A stretch of 36,549 bases of DNA from Magnetococcales bacterium HA3dbin3 (lineage in GTDB: Bacteria; Pseudomonadota; Magnetococcia; Magnetococcales; DC0425bin3): positions 1-36,549 of the forward strand of contig PEAJ01000007.1 of the NCBI GenBank assembly GCA_002753495.1, in the 5' to 3' direction. The position numbers and the translations under genes were made by a program. Position 1 is the first letter of the stretch. Every line of letters begins with the position of its first letter. This document shows positions 24,209 through 33,831 of the stretch, one piece after another. The notes under the pieces were generated by a model. That model worked only from the letters and a program-made list of their open reading frames with translations, ran no database searches and was not told the DNA's origin.

Positions 24209-26275
24209 ATGAAGAAGCTGCTGAAGAGATACGACGTTTTTCTCACGATCCTTTTTTTTCTTCTGGCGATTCCCGCCGCCCACTATGAGTTCTTCTCCCT
24301 CCTGGAGGATCAAACGCTCTCCTTCAGGCACATCCTGCGCATGTCCTACGGCAACCAGAAGGCGGTTGCCCCTGGCAATGAAGTCGTTTTGATCAATACC
24401 GACGAGGCCTTTTTTCGCGACTACAAGAGCTTTCCTCTGCGTCGGACCGACATTGCCAAGATTGCCGCCAATGTGCGCAAGCTGGGGGCCAAGGTGGTGG
24501 CCCTGGACATCCTGATGGATTTCCCCAGCTCCTATGGCGAGGATGAACCGACGGCGAAGATGCTTCAGGAGGCGGGCAACGTCCTGGTTGTTTCGCAGGC
24601 GGAGATCGCCGGGGGGGGACAATTCAGGAGGCTCAACTATCCGACGAAGCTGATTCAGAACGTCACCCGGAGCGGCTACACCAACATCAGCTCCTTCAGC
24701 AGCGTCGCCACGAGCATGAACCGGTTGCGCGTTTTCCCCGAGATTACCCGGCAGCCGGATGGGTGGCCGTTTGCCGTGCAGGCGATCGCCATGTTTCTGG
24801 GGGTTCAACCGCGTTTGGAGGGGAATACCCTCAAAATCGGCGATACTCTGACGATTCCATTGGATCATTTCAACAGCTTTTTCATTGATTTCCCGCGTCT
24901 GGTCCCGGGGGTGAAGTACCTGAGCCAGGTTCCGAACAAGGGGCGTTCGGCGCTTGAGTTTCTCGATCTGACCAACCAGGATGTCGAGGAGCTTGAATAT
25001 TTCGTCAAGGACAAGATTGTCCTGGTCGGTGATACCTCGGAGGTGTCACACGACTGGTTCGACACCCCGGTGGGGACAGTCTATGGGGTGGAGATCATCG
25101 CCGATACCATCAACACGCTGCTTAAAGGGGCGCCACTGCGTAAGGCTTCGTTGCCGTTGGAGATCCTTGCCGCTCTGACGGTGATGTTGGGATTGCTGTT
25201 GGCCGGGCAATTTCAGCACCCGGCCATACGCTGGATGGTGACGTTGCTCCTCTTTTCGGGCTACGTCGCGGTGGTGACGATGCAGTACGTCACCTTTGGC
25301 GTTGTCTTTTCCATGTCCTATGTGCTGGTGGCCGGTTTGCTTGGGTTCATGATCATCAACCTGCGCGCCTTCCTCCTGGAGCGCGGGCAAAAGACGATGA
25401 TCAAGAGTGCTTTTGGCCAGTACCTTTCGCCGAAGGTGGTCGATATCCTGGTCAAGGATCCGAGCAAGTTGAGTCTGGGTGGCGAGCAGCGCGAGATGAC
25501 GGCCTTTTTCTCCGACGTTGCCGGTTTCTCTTCCATATCGGAGAAGCTCACCCCGACCGAGCTTGTGCAGTTGCTCAACGAGTATCTGACGGCGATGTGC
25601 AACATAATTTCCGGGGTTGATGGCACGGTCGACAAGTTTGAGGGCGATGCCATCATCGCCTTCTGGGGTGCCCCTCTGGACCAGCCCGATCATGCCAAGC
25701 TTGCCTGCTATGCGAGTATCGACATGCAAAAGCACATGGTCCAGATGCGCGAGCGTTTGGCGAGCGAGGGGCGTCCGCCGATGAAGGTGCGCATCGGGCT
25801 TAACAGTGGCCCGATGGTGGTTGGCAACATGGGGTCGGCGCAGCGCATGGACTACACGATCATGGGCGATGCCGTGAACCTTGCCGCGCGCCTTGAGGGA
25901 GCAAACAAGTTCTATGCAACCTCAACCATGCTTTCCCAGTTTACCTACGAGCAGGCGAAGGATTACATCGATGCCCGGCAGCTGGATATTGTTCGCGTGG
26001 TGGGAAAAAAGGAGCCCGTGGGCATCTACGAGCTGCTCGATCGCAAGGGGGCAGTAACCGGGGCACTCGCCGATTGCGTCGCTCAATACAACAAGGGACT
26101 GGAGAGGTACCGCGCCCGCGATTTTGCCGGTGCCTTGCAGGAGTTTACCAAGGCGCTGACGATTCGAGGTGACGATGGCCCCTCCCTGACCTATCAGCAG
26201 CGCTGTCAGGAGTATCTGCAAACCCCGCCGCCCGCGGATTGGGATGGGGTCTATCAGTTTACCTCCAAGGGGTGA
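24209..26275 (+). CDS. CHASE2-domain class III adenylate/guanylate cyclase
   Basis: A 688-residue membrane cyclase. TM1 (about 11-29), a periplasmic CHASE2 domain (about 30-310: EVVLINTDEAFF, PLRRTDIAKIAANVRKLGAKVVALDILMDFP, KDKIVLVGDTSEVSHDWFDTPVG, VYGVEIIADTINTLL), three closely spaced membrane helices, a short linker with SAFGQYLSPKVVDIL, and a class III catalytic domain. Both metal aspartates are present (FFSDVAGFSS and KFEGDAIIAFWG), plus DYTIMGDAVNLAARLEG with the transition-state Asn and Arg, so an active cyclase is predicted, adenylate more likely than guanylate by the Lys/Asp pair. A short TPR-like tail follows. The ATG at 24209 is preferred over GTG 24182, which would overlap the preceding hairpin. 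Confidence 0.93.
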   Translation: MKKLLKRYDVFLTILFFLLAIPAAHYEFFSLLEDQTLSFRHILRMSYGNQKAVAPGNEVVLINTDEAFFRDYKSFPLRRTDIAKIAANVRKLGAKVVALDILMDFPSSYGEDEPTAKMLQEAGNVLVVSQAEIAGGGQFRRLNYPTKLIQNVTRSGYTNISSFSSVATSMNRLRVFPEITRQPDGWPFAVQAIAMFLGVQPRLEGNTLKIGDTLTIPLDHFNSFFIDFPRLVPGVKYLSQVPNKGRSALEFLDLTNQDVEELEYFVKDKIVLVGDTSEVSHDWFDTPVGTVYGVEIIADTINTLLKGAPLRKASLPLEILAALTVMLGLLLAGQFQHPAIRWMVTLLLFSGYVAVVTMQYVTFGVVFSMSYVLVAGLLGFMIINLRAFLLERGQKTMIKSAFGQYLSPKVVDILVKDPSKLSLGGEQREMTAFFSDVAGFSSISEKLTPTELVQLLNEYLTAMCNIISGVDGTVDKFEGDAIIAFWGAPLDQPDHAKLACYASIDMQKHMVQMRERLASEGRPPMKVRIGLNSGPMVVGNMGSAQRMDYTIMGDAVNLAARLEGANKFYATSTMLSQFTYEQAKDYIDARQLDIVRVVGKKEPVGIYELLDRKGAVTGALADCVAQYNKGLERYRARDFAGALQEFTKALTIRGDDGPSLTYQQRCQEYLQTPPPADWDGVYQFTSKG

Positions 26276-26298
26276 TGCCCCCCCCGTTCCGGGTCAAG

Positions 26299-26358
26299 TT
26301 GGCGGCGGGGCAGCCAACGGCGTGGACGCCGGGATGGGCATCACCCGGGTGGCTGCCC
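26299..26358. terminator. Hairpin cluster between convergent operons
   Basis: Three adjacent hairpins lie between the cyclase and the leftward sensor gene: TTGGC/GCCAA (26299-26317), CGGCG-TGGA-CGCCG (26318-26331), and GGGCA/TGCCC around CACCCGGGTG (26336-26358). The convergent site suits a bidirectional transcription stop, though no T-run is present. Confidence 0.4.
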
Positions 26359-26415
26359 GGGGTCCCTGGTCAATCAAGGTGGCCGGTATCCGGGTCGGGC
26401 GTGGGGATTGCGTGA

Positions 26416-28143
26416 TCACCCCTGTTGACAACGGGTGACGACCTCTTCGAGGGCGGCTTTGACCCGTCGTGCCTCTTGCGCAAGTTGATCGGCAAGCTGC
26501 CGTGCCCCCTGGAGGGAGTTGTTGCGCGTCAGGGTGTCGAGTTCTGTCGCCAGATTGCCGAACCGCTGGGCGCCCAACTGGCGGCTCGGACTTTTGAGGG
26601 GGTGCGTCGCCCAGTGCACCATTTGGGCGTCGCCGGCGGCGACCCCTTTTTCGATCGCCGCCATCCGTTCCGGCAACGTCTCCAGGAACAACTTGACCAC
26701 CTCGGCGACCACCTCGTCTCCCAGCTCGTTGCAAAGCATGGCAAAGGTGCGCTGGTCGATCGTGGGGGGGCCATCCGTTGCATCGCCTCCCCGTTGACCC
26801 GCGACGACGGCGTTCATTGACGGAGAACCTGACCGCTGGGGCAGCCAGCGTTTGAGCAGGTTGAGCAGATCCTGACGGCAAACCGGCTTGGCCAAATAGT
26901 CATCCATGCCGGCCTTTTGGCACTCCTCCTGGTCGCCGGTGAGGGAGAACGACGTGACGGCAATCACCGGCGTTCTCCGCCTTCCGGACGCGGCCTCGCG
27001 ACGTCGCAGCTCACGCGAGGCGGTAAAGCCGTCCATGACCGGCATCTGGCAATCCATCAGGACCAGATCATAATCACCCGCGGCCAGGCGATCGAGCGCC
27101 TCCTGGCCATTTCTGACGACATCGGGGCGCATGGCCATTCCCTGCAACAGGGCTTCCAGCATGCGCCGGTTGAGGGGATCATCCTCGACCAGAAGAAGGC
27201 GCGGATGCTGGTCATCGGGCACCTGACGTAGGGGCATCCCCCCGGTGGATTTTTCGACGACATCACCGGTTGTTCCTCCGGATGGCTCAAGCGGCAGCGA
27301 ATGCGCACCACCCGCCTGATGAGGACCATCCATCGCGGCATCGTGCAATCGTCCGGGCGGGGAAGACCACAGGGAGTCGTAGCGGAGGCGAAGACGCTCG
27401 ATTTGTGTCAGGTGGCGGCGTACCCAGGCGAGAAACCAAAGCGTCAATCCGGTCAACAATCCCCATACGCCAAGGTGGAGAAGGATGACATTCTTCACCT
27501 GTTCCTGAATTCCCTCCAGGATCGTTCGTGCCGGAAAGACGATGCTGATGCCGCCTCTTACATCGCCCACCTTGTAGCCTTGGGAGGCGTGGCAGGCCAG
27601 GCACTCCTCGCGCACGCGCAAGGGGGCCATGAAGCGGTAGATGTCCTGCCCCTCCTCGCGTACCAGCTCCAGATACTCTGGCGAGCCGCGTTCAAAACCC
27701 TTCAAAGCCTCGGATTCCCAGGCCAGGGGATGATTGGCGGGACGAATGGGATTGAGGCTGGTGATGTGGAGAATCATGCCCCCTCTTTCCAGGGCGATCT
27801 CCGCCATTTGTCGTGTCATAAAGGCCGGATTGACCATCGTCAGACGTTTGCCGGTGACGGTCACCGGGTCTCTTTCGGAGGTATTCAGGTAGGGGTTGGG
27901 CTGAGTGGTTGAGGTTATGGGGACGTAGACCCCGCCATGACGGGCGTTCCAGGTGCGGGCGATTTCGAGGATCTGGAACGTAAACCATCCCCTCTCCCGT
28001 GCCAACGCCAGCCCCTGTTGATTCAGGCTGACGGCGTTCCAGAGAATGGACAACCCCGCCACCAGGGACCAAACCATGACCGGCCACACCCAAAATTTGC
28101 GTGCGAGCAGGATCTGATTCAGCCTGGGGGCGGGGTGTCTCAT
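26416..28143 (-). CDS. DUF3365 haem-sensor with REC and Hpt domains, lacking a kinase core
   Basis: A 575-residue membrane protein. TM1 (about 17-37), a periplasmic DUF3365/Tll0287-like domain with the c-type haem motif CLACH (181-185), TM2 (about 217-240), a 70-residue low-complexity linker, a receiver domain (about 314-433; acidic pocket Glu320-Asp321-Asp322, phospho-acceptor Asp364 in LVLMDCQMP, Lys419), and an Hpt domain (about 466-560) with a candidate phospho-His514 in ATHPLKSPSRQLGA. HisKA and HATPase domains normally sit between TM2 and REC in such hybrids, and there is no room for them. It may relay phosphate from another kinase, with sensing changing REC/Hpt access. The ATG at 28143 is preferred to TTG 28167. 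It follows the chemoreceptor gene by 81 bases, same strand. Confidence 0.88.
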   Translation of the reverse strand: MRHPAPRLNQILLARKFWVWPVMVWSLVAGLSILWNAVSLNQQGLALARERGWFTFQILEIARTWNARHGGVYVPITSTTQPNPYLNTSERDPVTVTGKRLTMVNPAFMTRQMAEIALERGGMILHITSLNPIRPANHPLAWESEALKGFERGSPEYLELVREEGQDIYRFMAPLRVREECLACHASQGYKVGDVRGGISIVFPARTILEGIQEQVKNVILLHLGVWGLLTGLTLWFLAWVRRHLTQIERLRLRYDSLWSSPPGRLHDAAMDGPHQAGGAHSLPLEPSGGTTGDVVEKSTGGMPLRQVPDDQHPRLLLVEDDPLNRRMLEALLQGMAMRPDVVRNGQEALDRLAAGDYDLVLMDCQMPVMDGFTASRELRRREAASGRRRTPVIAVTSFSLTGDQEECQKAGMDDYLAKPVCRQDLLNLLKRWLPQRSGSPSMNAVVAGQRGGDATDGPPTIDQRTFAMLCNELGDEVVAEVVKLFLETLPERMAAIEKGVAAGDAQMVHWATHPLKSPSRQLGAQRFGNLATELDTLTRNNSLQGARQLADQLAQEARRVKAALEEVVTRCQQG

Positions 28144-28224
28144 CGCTGATTTCCCACCTGGGGACAATCTTTTTCGAGTGGACGGGAAAAGACCTGTCGG
28201 CCACCCGATCGCTGGTCGGATGTA

Positions 28225-30105
28225 TCAGAATTTCTCGAACTCGTCACCCGATCCATGCTCGTGGTCAGACCCCATGTCCAGGTCTACCGCAGGCTTGCCG
28301 GCACGAGGTTTGGCATGTCCACCCTTTGCAGCCGCCGTTCCGCCCCGGGTTGGGGGCGGGAGGGCGCGCGGCTTCGAGGACGCAGCCCCGACCTTGCCGC
28401 CCGTTGAGGTGGCCGTTCGTTGCGTTCCCGATTTGACCGCTGCCCTGCCGGGCTGCTGTTGACCACCCAGGTGGAAGAAGCTGATCGCCTCCTGCAAGGA
28501 TTCGGAGAGCGAAGAGAGCCCGTGCGCGGTCGAGGCAATCTCCGCCGAGGCGCCCGCGTTTTGCTGGATCACCTGATCGAGCTGCTGGATGGCGCTGTTG
28601 ATCTGCTCCGCGCCCTGGGACTGCTCCGTTGACGCGGAGGTGATCTCCTGGACCAACTCGGCCGTCCGCTTGATGTCCGGAACCAACTTTTCGAGCAGCG
28701 TTCCCGCCTTTTCTGCCACGCTGACGCTCGATGCCGAAAGGTGTCCGATCTCCCCGGCCGCGGCCTGGCTGCGTTCGGCCAGTTTCCGCACCTCCGCGGC
28801 GACCACGGCAAACCCCTTGCCATGTTCGCCGGCCCGGGCTGCCTCGATGGCGGCATTCAGGGCCAACAGGTTGGTTTGACGGGCGATCTCCTCGATGATG
28901 GAAATTTTTTCGGCAATCTGCTTCATCGCCCGGACCGACTCCTGGACGGCTGACCCCCCCTCTTCGGCATCCTTGGCCGCTTTTTGGGAGATTTTTTCCG
29001 TTTGTTGGGCATTTTCGGTGTTTTGTTGAATGTTGGACGCCATCTCCTCCATGGCCGCGGATGTCTCCTCGATTGAGGCTGCCTGCTTGGTTGCGCCCTC
29101 GGAGACCTCCTGCGAGGTGGCGTTGACGGTGTGACTGCTGCTGAGCACCTCGGTCGTGGTACTTTGCACCTGTCCGACGATCTCGCGCAGTCGGGTGACC
29201 ATGCTGCCGGTGGCAGTCACCGTGCGGCCAATTTCGTCCGAGCTGGTCGCCTTCGGCACCTCCACCGACAGATCTCCCTGCGACACCCGGGTCAACAAGG
29301 ATTCAATGATGCGCACCGGGTCGATCGCCAGGCGCTTGGTAAGAGTAAAAATCACCATGCTGATCAGGAGCATCGAGGCGAGTGCCAATCCAGCAATTTT
29401 TGTCAAGGCTTCACGGAGGGCATTTTGCATGGGAGCAAGATCGGCGATGACCTCGAAGGCACCCCGCTGCTCGCCAGCATGCCATCCCTCCATTTTGATA
29501 CCGAGCGGATCATATCCCTTGCCCTCTGGATAGTCAGATTCGACCCCGTGACAGACCAGACACTCCTTCTTCATGGTGATTGGCCGCATGTAACGGATGG
29601 CATTAATCTCCGGATCCTCCATCCAAAGCTCTTGGAGATCGCTTTTCGCCATTTTCTCGAGCATTGTGCGTTCAAAAGGCTTGGCCTCGTTGTCCGGGTT
29701 ACGGGCACCGATACGGGTGACGCGAAACTGGTAGTGGACATCCTTGGCCTTCTCCTGCCCGACAGTCCAGCCGGCGACAATGGGAATAGTCTGATAGAAC
29801 CGCGTTTTGCGTGCAGCCTGGATGATGTCCTTTTGGTCTCGGGCCCCGCTCTTGCGGAGCTCATCCTGGGCCTCTTTCAGCAAGGCAGGGTCATAGACCT
29901 TATCGGCATTCATCTTCGCTACGTAGTTACGGGCGGCCTCGGCGTGGAGGGTAACGCCTCGGGCCATTTCGACCAAGGATACCTTCTCATCCTCCTCGAT
30001 ATGGCTTTTTACCACCCAAACCACGAGGAAAAACCCAAGAAAGACAATCAACAATGCGGACGAGATGATCTTTGTCCCAAACCCCATACTCTTGATGAAA
30101 TCCAT
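28225..30105 (-). CDS. Methyl-accepting chemotaxis protein with periplasmic DUF3365 haem domain
   Basis: A 626-residue chemoreceptor. TM1 (about 12-33), a periplasmic DUF3365 (Tll0287-like) domain with the CLVCH haem motif (182-186), TM2 (about 237-256), HAMP (about 257-310) and a cytoplasmic MCP signalling domain whose hairpin tip reads [33 protein letters not shown], the CheW/CheA-binding core. The C-terminus has a Pro/Ala/Lys-rich tail after FFHLGGQQ and no NWETF-like CheR pentapeptide. A covalently bound haem at CxxCH would suit redox, oxygen or NO sensing; the ligand is inferred. GGAGGGGG lies just before the ATG. It heads the two-gene leftward set with the REC-Hpt sensor. Confidence 0.92.
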   Translation of the reverse strand: MDFIKSMGFGTKIISSALLIVFLGFFLVVWVVKSHIEEDEKVSLVEMARGVTLHAEAARNYVAKMNADKVYDPALLKEAQDELRKSGARDQKDIIQAARKTRFYQTIPIVAGWTVGQEKAKDVHYQFRVTRIGARNPDNEAKPFERTMLEKMAKSDLQELWMEDPEINAIRYMRPITMKKECLVCHGVESDYPEGKGYDPLGIKMEGWHAGEQRGAFEVIADLAPMQNALREALTKIAGLALASMLLISMVIFTLTKRLAIDPVRIIESLLTRVSQGDLSVEVPKATSSDEIGRTVTATGSMVTRLREIVGQVQSTTTEVLSSSHTVNATSQEVSEGATKQAASIEETSAAMEEMASNIQQNTENAQQTEKISQKAAKDAEEGGSAVQESVRAMKQIAEKISIIEEIARQTNLLALNAAIEAARAGEHGKGFAVVAAEVRKLAERSQAAAGEIGHLSASSVSVAEKAGTLLEKLVPDIKRTAELVQEITSASTEQSQGAEQINSAIQQLDQVIQQNAGASAEIASTAHGLSSLSESLQEAISFFHLGGQQQPGRAAVKSGTQRTATSTGGKVGAASSKPRALPPPTRGGTAAAKGGHAKPRAGKPAVDLDMGSDHEHGSGDEFEKF

Positions 30106-30170
30106 AAACCCCCTCCGGCAGACCCCGGTTATTGGTTCAGATGAATGCCAACTGCCAATCCACGGTTGCG

Positions 30171-31598
30171 TTACGTTGATGGTTTGTTGCGTTTCGGTAC
30201 AAAGTAATGCGGGCTGTGCCCAAAGAAGACCTCGGCGGCCTCCATGATGGTCTCTGACAAGGTGGGGTGGGGGTGAATGACCTCGGCCAGGTCCTGGACT
30301 ACCGCCCCCATTTCGATTGCCAGGACGCCCTCGGCGATCATCTCTCCGGCACCGCGCCCCACCAGCCCGATTCCGAGGATGCGCTCATCCTCTGGGCTGA
30401 CGATCAGTTTGGTGAGACCATCGGGTTGCTCGATGGTCTGTGCGCGACCCGAGGCACCCCAGGGGAAACGGACGACCTTGCAGGGAATGTTCTTTTCCGC
30501 CGCCGCCGTCTCGGTCAGGCCGGCCCAGGCCAACTCCGGGTCGGTATAACAGACCGCTGGGATGGCATTGGGCTCGAAGCTCACGTTTTTTCCGCTCATG
30601 GCTTCCACCGCCACCCGTGCTTCGTGTGCGGCCTTGTGCGCGAGCATGGGCCCCCCCACCAAATCCCCGATGGCCCAGATGTTTGGGTTGCGCGTTCGCA
30701 TCTGGCTGTCAACCTGGACGAAGCCGCGCACCACCTCGACGGTCGTCTTCTCCAGTCCAAGTTCCTCCGAGTTCGGACGACGACCAACGGCCATCAGGAC
30801 GCGATGGTACGACTCCTCGCGCCGCTGCCCCTGGGCGTCTTCCAGGGTGGCGCGCACGCCCTCCCCGGTGTCGACGAGAGCGACAACCCGGGCCTGCACC
30901 AACACCTCCTGAAACTGGGGCTGCAGGCGCTTGATGACCATCCGCACCAGATCCCGATCGGCTCCGGGCAACAGGCCGGGGGTCATCTCGACGATGCTGA
31001 CCCGGCATCCCAGGGCGGCGTAGACGCTGCCCAGCTCCAGGCCGATCACGCCGCCGCCGATGATCAGGAGGGTGGGTGGTATCTCCTCCAGGGCCAGGGC
31101 GGCGGTCGAGTCCATCACCCGCGGCGAGTCGATCTGCAGCCCTGGGATCCATGCCGGCCGCGACCCGGTGGCCAGGATGACGTGGTCCGCGGAGAGCTGG
31201 AGGGGCTCACCGTCGTGACGGTCGACGACAAGGGAGGTTGGCGTCTCGAAGCGGGCGCGCCCCTGGATGAAGGTTACCTGGCGTCGCCGACACAAGTCGC
31301 CCAGCGCCCCGGTCAGGCGCTCCACGACGCCGTTCTTCCAGGTGCGCAGCTGCGCGAAGTCAATCTCGGGCGGGGCGAATCGTATGCCCATCGTCGTGGC
31401 GTGACGGGCCTCCCAGAGCACCTGGGTGGCATGCAAGAGCGCCTTGCTGGGGATACATCCGCGGTAGAGGCAGACGCCGCCGGGATTTTTTTCCGTGTCG
31501 ACCAGGGTGGTGTTCCACCCGAGATCGGCGGCACGGAAAGCCGCGGCATACCCACCCGGTCCCCCACCGATGACCACCACCCTTCCCGGACTCTCCAT
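30171..31598 (-). CDS. lpdA: Dihydrolipoyl dehydrogenase (E3)
   Basis: A 475-residue flavoprotein disulfide reductase that reoxidises dihydrolipoyl groups of 2-oxoacid dehydrogenase and glycine-cleavage complexes. Seen: the FAD motif [21 protein letters not shown], the redox-active disulfide [16 protein letters not shown], the NAD motif [49 protein letters not shown], and the catalytic HPHPTLSET. Length equals the family norm. The ATG at 31598 with GGAGG is the real start: the frame is open to 31775 only because it reads through repeat copy B, and residues there are not conserved. No E1, E2 or glycine-cleavage genes are adjacent, so it may serve complexes encoded elsewhere. Confidence 0.94.
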   Translation of the reverse strand: MESPGRVVVIGGGPGGYAAAFRAADLGWNTTLVDTEKNPGGVCLYRGCIPSKALLHATQVLWEARHATTMGIRFAPPEIDFAQLRTWKNGVVERLTGALGDLCRRRQVTFIQGRARFETPTSLVVDRHDGEPLQLSADHVILATGSRPAWIPGLQIDSPRVMDSTAALALEEIPPTLLIIGGGVIGLELGSVYAALGCRVSIVEMTPGLLPGADRDLVRMVIKRLQPQFQEVLVQARVVALVDTGEGVRATLEDAQGQRREESYHRVLMAVGRRPNSEELGLEKTTVEVVRGFVQVDSQMRTRNPNIWAIGDLVGGPMLAHKAAHEARVAVEAMSGKNVSFEPNAIPAVCYTDPELAWAGLTETAAAEKNIPCKVVRFPWGASGRAQTIEQPDGLTKLIVSPEDERILGIGLVGRGAGEMIAEGVLAIEMGAVVQDLAEVIHPHPTLSETIMEAAEVFFGHSPHYFVPKRNKPST

Positions 31599-31978
31599 GC
31601 CACCTCCCCGATTTTCCCGCGACCGCAACCCGCCGACGTACCCGCATGCCGCCAGGCGAACCCGCGTTATTCCAATTCCATACCAAGCGGCAACTTCGTT
31701 GGCTGCCCTGTCCGCGCCCCGCCGCACCAAGACGTACCCGTCTCGTCGCTCACGTGTTGTAAGCCCCATTGCCATCTTGATCCGGAACTGGAGTCATCCC
31801 CTCTCTCCCTGCTTTTCGCTTATCCTGCCAGTCACCACCCCGGGGGACGACCCTCCGGGTTCGTTCGTTCCGGCCCGGCGGGGATTTTCTGCCTAATCTT
31901 CCCTACCGACAACAGAAAACCGCCCCCCGCGCACATTTTTTTGCCCGACGATCCGAAGAGCGGCTCGACTGTGTCCCA
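31599..31978. other. Intergenic region carrying repeat B upstream of lpdA
   Basis: 380 bases between lpdA and the HD-GYP gene, both leftward. It holds repeat copy B (31669-31794). The remainder has no supportable gene, and the lpdA promoter must lie here, possibly within or beyond the repeat. Confidence 0.5.
31669..31794 (+). repeat. Dispersed inverted-end repeat, copy B (126 bp)
   Basis: Left arm 31669-31687 (ATTCCAATTCCATACCAAG) and imperfect right arm 31776-31794. Bases 31671-31728 match copy A at 43 of 58 and the reverse complement of copy C at 48 of 58 positions, without gaps. It starts 70 bases upstream of the lpdA start and keeps the ACTTCGTTGG and GCCATCTTGATC blocks of copy A. Confidence 0.9.
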
Positions 31979-33547
31979 CTACCCCTTGAGCGCGCTTTGA
32001 ATCTCCAGAAATTCCTCAATATGCTGAAGAAACAGGTCGACCAGCCTGGGTTCAAAGTGCCGCCCGCGCTCTTTCCCATACAGCTCGACGATATCCTCCA
32101 ACGGCCAGGCCTTTTTGTAGCAGCGATCGTGATAGAGCGCATCGAAGACATCAATGACGCTGGTAATCCTGGCGAAAACGTGGATGCCGTCGCCGCGCAA
32201 CCCCTCGGGATAGCCGGAGCCATCCCACTTTTCGTGGTGTTGGTGGGCAATGATGGCGCCTGTTCGCAATATCGGGCGCTCGGAACCTTTCAGGATCTGG
32301 TAACCGATGACCGTATGGCCCTGCATGATCCGCCATTCATCGGGATCGAGCTTGCCGGGTTTTTTGAGAATGTGGTCGGGGATGCCAATTTTGCCGAGAT
32401 CGTGCATGGGCGAGGAGAGCCAGAGGAGTTCAATCTCCTCCTCCCCCAATCCCAGCAGGCTGCCCAGAAGTCTTGAGCTTTCCGCGACCCGTCGGACATG
32501 ATTGCCGGCCTCGTTCGAGCGGACCTCGATCACCTCGCCCAGGGTGAAGGTGACATCCTTCTGGGTATTGATGATTTCCCGGTTGAGTCCGAGGTTCTCA
32601 AACGCGAAGGCGACGTTCGCGGAGAAGGTACGCAGCAGATCCCGATCAAACTCTTCCAGGTGCCTTCCGGAGCGAACGTAGAGCACGTTTTCGAGGTTGC
32701 CGCGGCTGATGTATCGGGCAAAAAAACTGGAACCATCCAGAAAGTGTTCCCTGAGGTCTCTGCTGCCTTCGATCTGTTCGATCAGCGCGCGTGGCAAAAC
32801 GTCTTCGAGGACCTTGCCGACGTGGGATTCGAAGCTGCCTGTCGTGGCGTAGACGACGAAGCTGTCATACTCCCTGATGGCAAAAAGGCCCGTGGTCGAC
32901 CCGCCGGTGGTGTCGTGTCTGTCGCCTTTGCCATCCAGCAGGGAGACGACCTGGTGCAGGATGCTCCGCGCCAGTTTGCCCAGGGAACGCGCCTCGAACA
33001 GGTCTCCCGTGCCGTTGACGATGGTGGCCAGCCCGCGGCGCGTATTGTCGATGGTGCGCAGGTCGCGATAGGAGCGCAGGGCCGTCGTCACCGCGGTGAT
33101 CAGGCGTTGGGTGGTCAGCCGGACCTTGTCCTTGTAGTCATTGATGTCGTACTCCTGGATAACCCGCTGCTCCGGGGCTTGCCCTGGCTGACCGGTGCGC
33201 AGGATGATGCGGACGAAGTGGTTGCGCAGAACATCCCTGATATGACGGACCGCGTCCAGACCGGCCTCATCGGTCTCCATCACCACGTCCATCAGGATGA
33301 TCGCGACGTCGGGGTTGAGGCGCATCACCTCCGTCGCCTCGCGCGCCGTGAAGCAACTTATGAATTCGACACCCCGATCGGCAAAAGAAAAATCCCGCAG
33401 CACCAGCCGGGTGAGGGAATGGATCTCCTCGTCATCGTCGACGATCAGGATTTTCCAGGGTTCCTTGGCGAGGGTGTCAGGGGCGGACGCCGACCCTTCC
33501 GACCCGTGACGCGGCTCCTCGGCGAAAAACAGATCGGAGTTTAACAT
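31979..33547 (-). CDS. Response regulator REC-DUF3369-HD-GYP, probable c-di-GMP phosphodiesterase
   Basis: A 522-residue regulator. Receiver domain (about 31-160) with acidic residues in LIVDDDEE and phospho-acceptor Asp87 in ILMDVVM; a DUF3369 domain (about 170-315, GAF-like); and HD-GYP (about 330-515) with HDLGKIGIPDHIL (His382, Asp383), HTVIGYQIL, HHEKWDGSGYPEGLRG and ITSVIDVFDALYHDR. The intact HD and GYP motifs predict hydrolysis of cyclic di-GMP. A usual Lys-Pro after the switch helix is replaced by DYKDKVRLT. The ATG at 33547 starts just before the receiver; the open frame further upstream reads into the neighbouring promoter region and is not conserved. No cognate kinase is adjacent. 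Confidence 0.93.
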   Translation of the reverse strand: MLNSDLFFAEEPRHGSEGSASAPDTLAKEPWKILIVDDDEEIHSLTRLVLRDFSFADRGVEFISCFTAREATEVMRLNPDVAIILMDVVMETDEAGLDAVRHIRDVLRNHFVRIILRTGQPGQAPEQRVIQEYDINDYKDKVRLTTQRLITAVTTALRSYRDLRTIDNTRRGLATIVNGTGDLFEARSLGKLARSILHQVVSLLDGKGDRHDTTGGSTTGLFAIREYDSFVVYATTGSFESHVGKVLEDVLPRALIEQIEGSRDLREHFLDGSSFFARYISRGNLENVLYVRSGRHLEEFDRDLLRTFSANVAFAFENLGLNREIINTQKDVTFTLGEVIEVRSNEAGNHVRRVAESSRLLGSLLGLGEEEIELLWLSSPMHDLGKIGIPDHILKKPGKLDPDEWRIMQGHTVIGYQILKGSERPILRTGAIIAHQHHEKWDGSGYPEGLRGDGIHVFARITSVIDVFDALYHDRCYKKAWPLEDIVELYGKERGRHFEPRLVDLFLQHIEEFLEIQSALKG

Positions 33548-33831
33548 ACCCGGACCCGCTCTCTCATCAGGCCCCCTTGTCAGGCCGAATTGAAACCCAA
33601 TCCACCCCATCCGCCCCCAATTGTAAACACATGGCTGCCAACTCTCCAGGAGATTTACCGACCAACCTCGGGGATTGTGTTGGAAGGCGGTCTGTTTGCC
33701 AACACCGGGTGGATTATGGGCAACCCATCTCCAGCGTTGCCGATCGTGGTGGAAAAATTTTATCCCTGGGCGGGGGATTGTGGTATCCTCGGCGGGGAAG
33801 TGGCGTCCGTAAGCGGGTTTCCGAGCCTCCC

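Noticed and set aside
26299-26380. A fourth copy of the dispersed repeat
   Set aside because: GGCAGCCAACGG and ATCAAGGTGGCC resemble parts of the element, but they are in the wrong order and lack the terminal arms.
30171-31775. lpdA starting at 31775
   Set aside because: The extra N-terminus is repeat copy B read as protein; the FAD motif begins right after the ATG at 31598, which has a good ribosome binding site.
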